Shown here piece after piece: positions 1 to 5,213 of a stretch of 5,213 nucleotides of DNA; positions within the stretch are counted from its first letter, which is position 1; the number at the start of each line of letters is the position of its first letter. The translations under genes and the position numbers were made by a program. The stretch is taken from positions 1 to 5,213 of the forward strand of contig CANCSY010000232.1 of assembly GCA_947380915.1 (NCBI GenBank), written 5' to 3'. The notes below the pieces were generated by a model. It saw nothing but the letters and a program-made list of their open reading frames with translations. It ran no database searches and was not told the DNA's origin. Source of the stretch: Beijerinckiaceae bacterium. GTDB lineage: Bacteria; Pseudomonadota; Alphaproteobacteria; Rhizobiales; Beijerinckiaceae.

Positions 1-743
1 CCATCGGAGAGCCACAGGGCGGCCGCGCGATAGCCGCCATCGGCCATGAAGGCCAGCCATTCGCCATTGGTCACGGCGCGAGTGGCGAGGTGGAAATTCT
101 CCACGAAAACCCGGTGGCGCGGCGTCTCGTTGTCGAAGCTGAAGCACGCGCCCTCGTGCCCGACCTCATGCACGCCGCCAGCAAAGCCGACGAAAGCCAG
201 CGGCGGGGCAGGCACCATCGCCCGCTCGTCGTCATGGGCGGCGCGATAGCGCGGCCGCAGCGGGTTGAGGGCGAAGAGACTGAGGATGTCCGTGAGCAAC
301 AGTTCCTGATGCTGCTGCTCATGTTGCACACCAAGCTCGATGAGTTCGGCCAGCGCCTGGTCAGCGTCGCCGCCCGCCGCAAAGAGCTCGCGCAGGCCCG
401 CATCCACATGGGTGCGATAGGCCAGCACCTCCTCGCAGGTCGGGCGCGTCAGCAAGCCGCGATTAGGGCGGGGATGGCGTGGGCCTGCGGCCTCGTAATA
501 CGAGTTGAAGAGATAGGCGAAGCGCTCATCGAAGGCATGGTAGCCCTCGCAGCGCGCAAGAATGAAGGTTTCAAAGAACCAGGTCGTATGGGCCAGATGC
601 CACTTGGTGGGGCTGGCGTCGTCCATCGCCTGAACCGTCTGGTCCTCGGGCGTCAATGGTTCGGCAAGCTCCACCGACAGGCGCCGCGTGGCGAAGAGCC
701 GCCGCTCCAGTTGCGTTTCCATCGTCTGCGCGCTGATGGTCAT
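1..743 (-). CDS. egtB: EgtB, ergothioneine biosynthesis sulfoxide synthase (partial, C-terminus beyond the left edge)
   Basis: EgtB is a cytoplasmic non-haem iron enzyme. It joins hercynine (trimethylhistidine) to a cysteine donor with O2, giving the sulfoxide intermediate of ergothioneine. The 247 visible residues show an N-terminal DinB-like helical domain with the family signature SPTKWHLAHTTWFFETF (44-60). The motif HEQQHQE (141-147) follows, so H52, H141 and H145 fit the three iron ligands known in the family. From about residue 183 the FGE/sulfatase-modifying domain begins, with FDNETPRHRVF (203-213), VTNGEWLAF (224-232) and WLSDG at the edge. Family members are about 420-440 residues, so roughly 40% is missing, including the part that would show cysteine versus gamma-glutamylcysteine use. 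The ATG at 743 has AGGA at 750-753, six bases upstream, and an in-frame stop lies just before it. The gene is codirectional with gatA, 118 bp away. The ovothiol enzyme OvoA shares this N-terminus and cannot be fully excluded without the C-terminus. Confidence 0.92.
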   Translation of the reverse strand, partial: MTISAQTMETQLERRLFATRRLSVELAEPLTPEDQTVQAMDDASPTKWHLAHTTWFFETFILARCEGYHAFDERFAYLFNSYYEAAGPRHPRPNRGLLTRPTCEEVLAYRTHVDAGLRELFAAGGDADQALAELIELGVQHEQQHQELLLTDILSLFALNPLRPRYRAAHDDERAMVPAPPLAFVGFAGGVHEVGHEGACFSFDNETPRHRVFVENFHLATRAVTNGEWLAFMADGGYRAAALWLSD

Positions 744-861
744 GCCTGATCCTGCGTTTCAGCGGCCTGGTTCGCCGCGCCCGGCGGCAACGTATCGCCC
801 TCGCGATGGTTCCGCAAAGGCAACGCCATGGTGCAGGATAGGAAGGCGCGCGCGCCCCCGC

Positions 862-2379
862 TCACCACCAGGGCTGCGGCAGGGCCACGCGACCAGCGGA
901 TTCCTCGATGACGGAGGCGACGGAGAACAGCGTCTCTTCGTCGAAGGGGCGGCCGATGAGCTGCAAGCCGAGCGGCAGGCCATCGGCGGAGAGGCCCGCA
1001 GGCACCGCGATGCCCGGCAGGCCCGCCATGTTCACCGTCACGGTGAACACGTCGTTCAGATACATCTCGACCGGATCAGCCGAGCCCTTCTCGCCGATGC
1101 CGAAGGCGGCGGAGGGGGTGGCGGGCGTCAGGATCGCGTCCACGCCCTGCGCATAGGCCTTTTCGAAATCCTGCTTGATGAGCGTGCGGATCTTCTGGGC
1201 GCGCACATAATAAGCATCGTAATAGCCAGCGGAGAGCACATAGGCGCCGATCATGATGCGGCGGCGCACCTCCGGGCCAAAGCCCGCCCGGCGCGTGTTC
1301 TCATACATGGAAGAGATGTCCTTGCCCGGCACACGCAGCCCATAGCGCACGCCATCGTAGCGGGCGAGGTTCGAGGAGGCCTCGGCCGGCGCCACGATGT
1401 AATAGGCGGGCAGCGCGGTCTTGGTATGAGGCAGCGAGATGTCGACGATCTCCGCCCCCGCCGCCTTCAGGAAGGCGATGCCGTCCGCCCAGAGCTTCTC
1501 GATCTCCGCAGGCATGCCGTCGATGCGATATTCCCGGGGAATGCCGATCTTCTTGCCCTTGATGGAGGCGCCGATAGAGGCCTCGTAATCGGGCACGGGC
1601 GCGTCGATGCAGGTGGCGTCCCTGGGGTCATGGCCCGCCATGGAGCGCAGCATGATCGCGCAATCGCGCACGGTGCGGGCGATGGGGCCAGCCTGATCGA
1701 GGGAGGAGGCGAAGGCCACCATGCCCCAGCGCGAGCAGCGGCCATAGGTGGGCTTGATGCCGACCGTGCCGGTGAAGGCGGCGGGCTGGCGGATGGAGCC
1801 GCCAGTGTCGCTGGCGGTGGCGGCGAGGCACAGATGCGCGGCCACAGCCGACGCCGACCCGCCCGAAGAGCCGCCGGGCGTCAGCAGGCCCTTCTTGTCG
1901 CCAGCCAGCGCCTCGCGTCCCCACGCGGCGTCGCGACTGGGCGGCAACCACGGCGAGGCCACGGGGCCATAATAGGAGGTCTCGTTGGACGAGCCCATGG
2001 CGAATTCGTCCATGTTCAGCTTGCCGAGCATGACCGCGCCATCGCGCCACAGATGGGAGGTGACGGTGGACTCGTAGGCGGGCTTGAACCCCTCAAGGAT
2101 ATGGCTGCAAGCCTGCGTATGGACGCCCTTGGTGGCGTAGAGATCCTTGATTCCAAGGGGCAGACCTTCCAGCGGGCCTGCCGTTCCGCTGGCGATGCGC
2201 GCGTCGGAGGCGGAGGCCATGGCCAACGCCTGCTCGGGGGTCTCCACCACATAGGCGTTGAGCCCGCGCGCCTTGCCCATGGCGTCGAGATGGGCCTGCG
2301 TCAACTCCACGGAGGAAAGCGTCTTGGCGGCGAGCGCGTCGCGCGCTTGCGCGAGGGTGAGGCGTGTCACGTCGGTCAT
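862..2379 (-). CDS. gatA: GatA, subunit A of Asp-tRNA(Asn)/Glu-tRNA(Gln) amidotransferase
   Basis: GatA is the glutaminase subunit of cytoplasmic GatCAB. It releases ammonia from glutamine so that GatB can amidate mischarged Glu-tRNA(Gln) or Asp-tRNA(Asn). Most alphaproteobacteria lack GlnRS, so this route is usually essential. The 505 residues carry the full amidase signature. K78 in LGIKDLY, the cis-serine S171 in [10 protein letters not shown] and the nucleophile S195 in [10 protein letters not shown] match the Ser-cisSer-Lys triad (K79, S154, S178 in Staphylococcus aureus GatA). [14 protein letters not shown] (207-220) and [13 protein letters not shown] (225-237) follow, and the C-terminus ends PQPWW. 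The protein is slightly long because residues about 144-166, just before the GGSSGG loop, form an insertion. The N-terminus aligns with the family from this ATG. A weak AGAGA at 2386-2390 lies six bases upstream. It follows gatC by 62 bp and is presumably cotranscribed with it. Confidence 0.97.
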   Translation of the reverse strand: MTDVTRLTLAQARDALAAKTLSSVELTQAHLDAMGKARGLNAYVVETPEQALAMASASDARIASGTAGPLEGLPLGIKDLYATKGVHTQACSHILEGFKPAYESTVTSHLWRDGAVMLGKLNMDEFAMGSSNETSYYGPVASPWLPPSRDAAWGREALAGDKKGLLTPGGSSGGSASAVAAHLCLAATASDTGGSIRQPAAFTGTVGIKPTYGRCSRWGMVAFASSLDQAGPIARTVRDCAIMLRSMAGHDPRDATCIDAPVPDYEASIGASIKGKKIGIPREYRIDGMPAEIEKLWADGIAFLKAAGAEIVDISLPHTKTALPAYYIVAPAEASSNLARYDGVRYGLRVPGKDISSMYENTRRAGFGPEVRRRIMIGAYVLSAGYYDAYYVRAQKIRTLIKQDFEKAYAQGVDAILTPATPSAAFGIGEKGSADPVEMYLNDVFTVTVNMAGLPGIAVPAGLSADGLPLGLQLIGRPFDEETLFSVASVIEESAGRVALPQPWW

Positions 2380-2441
2380 ATGGGGTCTCTCAGGCCGAAG
2401 GCGGCGAATAGAGTCGAGAGGTGAAGGTCCGGGGCTTGCGC

Positions 2442-2729
2442 CTATTCCACGACCTTGGGCACGGTGAAGAAGCCATCTTCGCTGACGGGGGCGTTGGCGA
2501 CGACGACATCGGCGCCCGCATGATCGGTCACCGCATCCTTGCGCCAGACCATCTTCATGGGCGCCACTGACGTCATGGGCTCGACGCCCTCCACATCGAC
2601 CGCGCTCAGCTCTTCGATGAATGAGAGGATCGCGTTCAGCTCCTGCTGGAGATGGGGAACCTCTTCGTCGCTTACGGCGATGCGCGCCAGATGGGCGATG
2701 CGGCGGACGGTCGCCTGGTCAACAGACAT
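2442..2729 (-). CDS. gatC: GatC, subunit C of Asp-tRNA(Asn)/Glu-tRNA(Gln) amidotransferase
   Basis: GatC is the small subunit that wraps around the GatA-GatB interface and stabilises the GatCAB complex. It has no catalytic residues of its own. The 95-residue protein has the whole family pattern: RRIAHLARI (9-17), an acidic helix with [16 protein letters not shown] (30-45), [11 protein letters not shown] (48-58), the conserved RKDAV (63-67), and the ending [17 protein letters not shown] (79-95). About 95-100 residues is normal. The reading frame stays open upstream to an ATG at 2834, giving 130 codons. The start at 2729 is preferred because GGGAG stands five bases before it, the family N-terminus begins here, and the extra 35 codons would cover the putative promoter and most of the intergenic region. 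gatC heads a leftward unit with gatA and is divergent from ruvX. Confidence 0.96.
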   Translation of the reverse strand: MSVDQATVRRIAHLARIAVSDEEVPHLQQELNAILSFIEELSAVDVEGVEPMTSVAPMKMVWRKDAVTDHAGADVVVANAPVSEDGFFTVPKVVE

Positions 2730-2734
2730 GCTTG

Positions 2735-2739
2735 CTCCC
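2735..2739 (-). promoter_or_regulatory. Ribosome binding site of gatC (decides the start)
   Basis: On the minus strand this reads GGGAG, five bases before the ATG at 2727-2729. It is the best Shine-Dalgarno match near either candidate start of this frame. It favours the 95-residue GatC over the 130-residue reading that begins at 2834. Confidence 0.75.
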
Positions 2740-2787
2740 AACAAAAGGCGAGACGAATGGCGGCGCAAAGTAGGCGCCAGCGCCACG

Positions 2788-2817
2788 CCTATACCATCGC
2801 ACGCTTTGGCGACGCAA
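2788..2817 (-). promoter_or_regulatory. Candidate sigma-70-like promoter for gatC-gatA
   Basis: On the minus strand, TTGCGT (2812-2817) and TATAGG (2788-2793) are separated by 18 bases. They match the consensus -35 box at three of six positions and the -10 box at four of six. Transcription would start near 2780, giving a leader of about 50 bases before gatC. The position in a divergent intergenic region is right, but the match is modest and alphaproteobacterial promoters are loosely defined. I saw no convincing plus-strand counterpart for ruvX. Confidence 0.3.
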
Positions 2818-2851
2818 ACGGGTAGCATGGCCAAGCGCGTCCGCCCATGCT

Positions 2852-2855
2852 AGGG
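2852..2855 (+). promoter_or_regulatory. Ribosome binding site of ruvX (decides the start)
   Basis: AGGG stands six bases before the ATG at 2862, an ideal spacing. The alternative in-frame ATG at 2847 has no purine-rich element at a suitable distance, so the start at 2862 is preferred. Confidence 0.65.
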
Positions 2856-2861
2856 CGGCGC

Positions 2862-3347
2862 ATGGCCGACAATATTATCACCCTGGAAACCCTGCTGCCC
2901 CGTCTGTCGCGCTATGGCAGGCTGATGGGCATTGACCTCGGCACGAAGACCATCGGCCTCGCCCTGTCCGATGTGGAGCGCCGCATCGCCACGCCGCTCG
3001 AGACGATCCAGCGCACCAAATTCACCAAGGACGTGGCCCGCATGGTCGAACTGGTGAAGAAACACGAGGTCGTCGCCTTCGTCATCGGCCTGCCCCTGAA
3101 CATGGACGGCAGCGAAGGCCCCCGCGCCCAATCCACCTACGCCTTCATCCGCAATTGCGCGCCCCTGACGCTCCTCCCCTTCATCTTCCAGGACGAGCGC
3201 CTGTCCACCGCCGCCGTGACCCGCACCCTCATCGAACAGGACGCCTCGCGGGCCAAACGGGCCGAAATCGTGGACAAAATGGCGGCGGCTTACATCCTGC
3301 AGGGGGCGCTGGACCGGCTGAGCTATCTGGCGAGGGGTCAGGCATAA
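2862..3347 (+). CDS. ruvX: RuvX/YqgF, RNase H-fold putative pre-16S rRNA nuclease / Holliday junction resolvase
   Basis: This is a member of the YqgF/RuvX family of RuvC-like nucleases. Work on family members links it to 5' maturation of 16S rRNA, and other members have been reported to cut or bind Holliday junctions, so the main role here is left open. In the 161-residue protein, GIDLGTKTIGLALSD (23-37) is the first strand pair and holds the putative metal ligand D25. VIGLPLNMDGSEGPRAQ (74-90) is the family's hallmark loop. FQDERLST (109-116) and AEIVDKMAA (134-142) supply the remaining acidic residues, E112 and D138. About 20 residues precede the fold, which I recall as common in alphaproteobacterial homologues. 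The start at 2862 has a good ribosome binding site; a start at 2847 would add five residues. The gene is divergent from gatC and convergent with dprA, so it is probably transcribed alone. Confidence 0.95.
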   Translation: MADNIITLETLLPRLSRYGRLMGIDLGTKTIGLALSDVERRIATPLETIQRTKFTKDVARMVELVKKHEVVAFVIGLPLNMDGSEGPRAQSTYAFIRNCAPLTLLPFIFQDERLSTAAVTRTLIEQDASRAKRAEIVDKMAAAYILQGALDRLSYLARGQA

Positions 3348-3360
3348 ATTGTAAAGATTA

Positions 3361-3391
3361 AGCTTCCTGTGAATAACCGGGCCTGAAAGCT
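3361..3391 (-). terminator. Weak candidate terminator behind dprA
   Basis: On the minus strand the arms AGCTTTC (3385-3391) and GGAAGCT (3361-3367) can form seven pairs, one of them G-U, around a 17-base loop. The sequence after it, TAATCTTTACAATTTAT, is T-rich but has no unbroken T run. The hairpin begins on the last base of the dprA stop codon. On the plus strand the stem has a mismatch and no T-rich tail, so it would not serve ruvX well. The stem is short and the loop long, so the call is tentative. Confidence 0.3.
3368..3376 (-). promoter_or_regulatory. DnaA-box-like 9-mer (TTATTCACA)
   Basis: The minus strand reads TTATTCACA, which fits the bacterial DnaA box consensus TTATNCACA at every fixed position. 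It lies between the stop codons of ruvX and dprA, within the loop of the hairpin described for 3361-3391, next to an AT-rich patch at about 3343-3366. I saw no second box nearby and no origin-linked gene, so this is at most an isolated DnaA site and may be chance. Confidence 0.3.
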
Positions 3392-4644
3392 CACCGCTTC
3401 GCCAGCAGCGACACCATTCCGCCCCCATGGCGCTCCAGCCGCCCTTCCAGCTCCAGATCGAGCAAAGCGGAGCGCACCTCCGCCACCGGAGCGCCAGACG
3501 CCCGCACAAGGTCGTCCAGCGCCACCGGCGAAGGCCCCAGCAGGCTCTCGACCTGCACCCGCAAAACCGGCTCCTGCGGTGCGGCGTGCGGCGGTTGGAC
3601 AGGTGCAGGCGATGGGGCGGAGCGAACTGGCTCATCGAAGGCGAGGCCCGCCACAGTGGTGGGCACAGCCACCTCGTAGAGCAGGTCGTATTCGTCCCAG
3701 AGGGGCTCCGGAGCGCCCCTGCCCTCCTCCTCCCGGAACAGGGGCAAGGGAGGCTCGCCGCTTCCCACCATGGGAAGCAGCACATTGAGCACATCCTCGG
3801 CGCGGGTGCAGAGCGTCGCACCATCGCGCAGCAGGCCATTGGTCCCCTCGGCGCGCGGATCGAGCGGGGAGCCGGGAACGGCGAAGATCTCTCGCCCCTC
3901 GTCGGCGGCATATTTGGCGGTGATCAGCGTGCCGGACCCGCGAGAGGCCTCGATGACCAGCGTGCCCAGGGCCAGCCCCGCCACGATGCGGTTGCGCCTC
4001 GGAAAATCGCGCCCCCGCGGTTCCCAGCCCAACGGCATTTCGCTCACAAGGGCGCCACGCGCGCAGATGTCCTGCGCCAGCCCCACATGCTCAGGCGGAT
4101 AGATCTTGTCGAGCCCGCCCGCCAGCGCAGCCACAGTCCCCATGCGGATACTGGCGTGATGGGCGCGGGAATCCACCCCGCGCGCCAACCCCGAGGCGAT
4201 GACGAAGCCCGCCGCCGCCAGATCGCGCACCACCCGTTCGGTGAAGGCCAGGCCCGCCGCCGAGGCGTTGCGCGAACCGATGACGGCGACCATGGGGCGC
4301 GACAGAACGGCGATGTCGCCGAGCACAGCCAGCAAGGGCGGGGGCGCATGGATGGCGCGCAGGGCCTTGGGATATTCGGGCTCCCCCAGCGCGATCAGTC
4401 GCGCGCCCATGGCCGCCAGCCCGTCCATCTCGCGCTTGCAGGCGTCAAGGTCGGCCAGCACAAGCGAGCGCCCCTTCTGGGCCGCCACCCGAGGGGCTGC
4501 GTCAAGGGCTGCGGCGGCGCCGCCAAATCGATTGATGAGGCCGCGGAAGGTCTGTGGACCGATGCTGTCCGTGCGAATGAGGCGAAGCCAATCGAGACGC
4601 TGTGCGTCCGTCAAACGCGCGCCCGATCCTCCCGCTTCGCTCAT
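3391..4644 (-). CDS. dprA: DprA, DNA processing protein (RecA loader on incoming single-stranded DNA)
   Basis: DprA (Smf) binds single-stranded DNA entering by natural transformation and loads RecA on it. It is also widespread in bacteria not known to be competent. In the 417-residue protein, residues about 10-60 look like the N-terminal helical (SAM/HhH-type) region. The Rossmann-like core follows, with [11 protein letters not shown] (121-131), [12 protein letters not shown] (151-162), [11 protein letters not shown] (176-186), [11 protein letters not shown] (214-224), [13 protein letters not shown] (234-246) and [20 protein letters not shown] (257-276). R124 is in the position of the conserved DNA-binding arginine. 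A Pro/Ala-rich linker (about 335-360) leads to a C-terminal winged-helix domain (about 361-414). The frame is open further upstream through plsY. The ATG at 4644 is chosen because it overlaps the plsY stop as ATGA and the known N-terminal domain begins there. The nearest AGGA is 13 bases upstream, so translation may depend on coupling to plsY. Confidence 0.96.
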   Translation of the reverse strand: MSEAGGSGARLTDAQRLDWLRLIRTDSIGPQTFRGLINRFGGAAAALDAAPRVAAQKGRSLVLADLDACKREMDGLAAMGARLIALGEPEYPKALRAIHAPPPLLAVLGDIAVLSRPMVAVIGSRNASAAGLAFTERVVRDLAAAGFVIASGLARGVDSRAHHASIRMGTVAALAGGLDKIYPPEHVGLAQDICARGALVSEMPLGWEPRGRDFPRRNRIVAGLALGTLVIEASRGSGTLITAKYAADEGREIFAVPGSPLDPRAEGTNGLLRDGATLCTRAEDVLNVLLPMVGSGEPPLPLFREEEGRGAPEPLWDEYDLLYEVAVPTTVAGLAFDEPVRSAPSPAPVQPPHAAPQEPVLRVQVESLLGPSPVALDDLVRASGAPVAEVRSALLDLELEGRLERHGGGMVSLLAKR

Positions 4645-5213
4645 GCTTGCTGGCCTATCCTGCTCTCGGAGCCCGCGCGCAGACGCACGATATTGGCCCG
4701 GTGGGTGAAGAAGATCATGGCGGCGAGGACGACGGCCAGCAGCCCCTGCGGCCCCTGCCCCGTGGCGAAGAACGCGAAGGGCGCAAGCGCGCTGGCGACC
4801 AGCGCGGCGAGGGAGGAATAACGCGTCACTTTCGCGACCGCGAGCCAGACCAGCGCGAAGAGAATGGCGGCAGGCCAGTAGAGCCCCAGCAGGCACCCCA
4901 AATAGGTCGCGACGCCCTTGCCGCCCTTGAAGTTCAACCAGACGGGAAAGACATGCCCGGCGAAAGCGCCCAGCGCAGCCGCCATGGCGGGACCCTCGCC
5001 CCATTGGGCGGCGATGAAGATGGCGAGGGTTCCCTTCAGCGCGTCGCACAGCATGGTGGCGGCTGCCAGATCCTTGCGGCCGGTGCGCAGCACATTGGTG
5101 GCGCCGATGTTCCGCGAGCCAATGGTGCGAATATCCTGTGTGCCGGCGGCTTTCGTGATCACCAGTCCAAAGGGAATGGAGCCCAGCAGATAGCCGAACA
5201 GCAGCGCAAGCAG
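4641..5213 (-). CDS. plsY: PlsY, acyl-phosphate:glycerol-3-phosphate acyltransferase (partial, N-terminus beyond the right edge)
   Basis: PlsY is an integral inner-membrane enzyme. It transfers the acyl group from acyl-phosphate (made by PlsX) to glycerol-3-phosphate, forming lysophosphatidic acid, the first step of phospholipid synthesis. The frame runs open to the window edge and gives 190 visible residues. It starts inside the first membrane helix, which leads into LGSIPFG (10-16), so probably only some 5-15 residues are missing. A GTG at 5162 lies inside this helix and is not the start. The three family motifs are visible: motif 1 [12 protein letters not shown] (32-43), motif 2 [18 protein letters not shown] (86-103) and motif 3 [14 protein letters not shown] (170-183), separated by hydrophobic helices. 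Motif 1 has Arg at visible position 34 where Gly is usual (GSGN). The stop codon overlaps the dprA start as ATGA, so the two are probably translationally coupled. The plsY-dprA order is a recurring one in alphaproteobacteria. Confidence 0.96.
   Translation of the reverse strand: MLALLFGYLLGSIPFGLVITKAAGTQDIRTIGSRNIGATNVLRTGRKDLAAATMLCDALKGTLAIFIAAQWGEGPAMAAALGAFAGHVFPVWLNFKGGKGVATYLGCLLGLYWPAAILFALVWLAVAKVTRYSSLAALVASALAPFAFFATGQGPQGLLAVVLAAMIFFTHRANIVRLRAGSESRIGQQA

Noticed and set aside
90..749. A 219-codon plus-strand open frame at the left end
   Set aside because: The minus strand here encodes a clear EgtB N-terminus with iron-ligand motifs. The plus-strand product has none.
845..856. 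Perfect 12-base palindrome GGCGCGCGCGCC just behind gatA
   Set aside because: It is alternating GC sequence that arises easily at this base composition, has no loop, and no T run follows, so it is not called as a terminator or binding site.
688..2424. A 578-codon open frame on the plus strand opposite gatA
   Set aside because: It lies antisense to a gene with full amidase motifs. Its translation is low-complexity, rich in Gly, Arg, Ala and His, with no recognisable domain. Long antisense frames are expected where third positions are mostly G or C.
2380..2441. Possible pairing of CTCTC with GAGAG (2416-2420 with 2387-2391) that would mask the weak gatA ribosome binding site
   Set aside because: Only about five pairs across a 25-base loop, with mismatches on both sides. 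It is too weak to call a regulatory structure from sequence alone.
3347..3372. TTAA at 3358-3361 as half of a CtrA site
   Set aside because: The CtrA consensus needs a second TTAA seven bases away. The sequence at that spacing is AATT on one side and GTGA on the other.
2850..3911. A 353-codon minus-strand open frame spanning ruvX and the end of dprA
   Set aside because: It covers ruvX antisense and runs through dprA in a different frame, with no recognisable domain, so it is not a fusion gene.
3427..4821. A 464-codon plus-strand open frame opposite dprA and the end of plsY
   Set aside because: It crosses the boundary between two well-supported minus-strand genes and its product resembles no family I know, so it is a compositional shadow.
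4645..5049. N-terminal extension of the dprA frame to 552 codons
   Set aside because: The extra 135 codons overlap plsY out of frame and show no domain. The ATGA overlap and the family N-terminus support the start at 4644.

Overview
This window looks like an ordinary stretch of high-GC chromosome from an alphaproteobacterium, most likely of the Hyphomicrobiales (Rhizobiales). That assignment is an inference. It rests on the wording of GatC, GatA, RuvX, DprA and PlsY, on the plsY-dprA and gatC-gatA pairs, and on strong G/C bias at third codon positions. I found no tRNA, rRNA, CRISPR array, insertion sequence or phage gene, and no sign of an undescribed multi-gene system.

Layout from left to right: (1) positions 1-743, minus strand: the N-terminal 247 codons of egtB, the iron-dependent sulfoxide synthase of ergothioneine synthesis, cut by the left edge. 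(2) 862-2379 and 2442-2729, minus strand: gatA and gatC, two of the three subunits of the tRNA-dependent amidotransferase; gatB is not next to gatA. (3) 2730-2861: a divergent intergenic region with a weak candidate gatC promoter and the ruvX ribosome binding site. (4) 2862-3347, plus strand: ruvX (yqgF). (5) 3348-3390: a short AT-rich convergent junction with a DnaA-box-like 9-mer and a weak hairpin. (6) 3391-4644, minus strand: dprA. (7) 4641-5213, minus strand: plsY, overlapping dprA by an ATGA and cut at its 5' end by the right edge.

The genes are mostly housekeeping. GatCA serves translation by making Gln-tRNA(Gln) and/or Asn-tRNA(Asn). RuvX acts in rRNA maturation and/or recombination. 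DprA loads RecA on incoming single-stranded DNA. PlsY makes lysophosphatidic acid. EgtB belongs to thiol/redox metabolism. Transcription probably runs leftward through plsY-dprA, rightward through ruvX, and leftward through gatC-gatA, possibly into egtB. Points worth a second look are a roughly 18-residue insertion in GatA between two catalytic residues, a Gly-to-Arg replacement in PlsY motif 1, the DnaA-box-like sequence, and egtB lying where gatB often sits.
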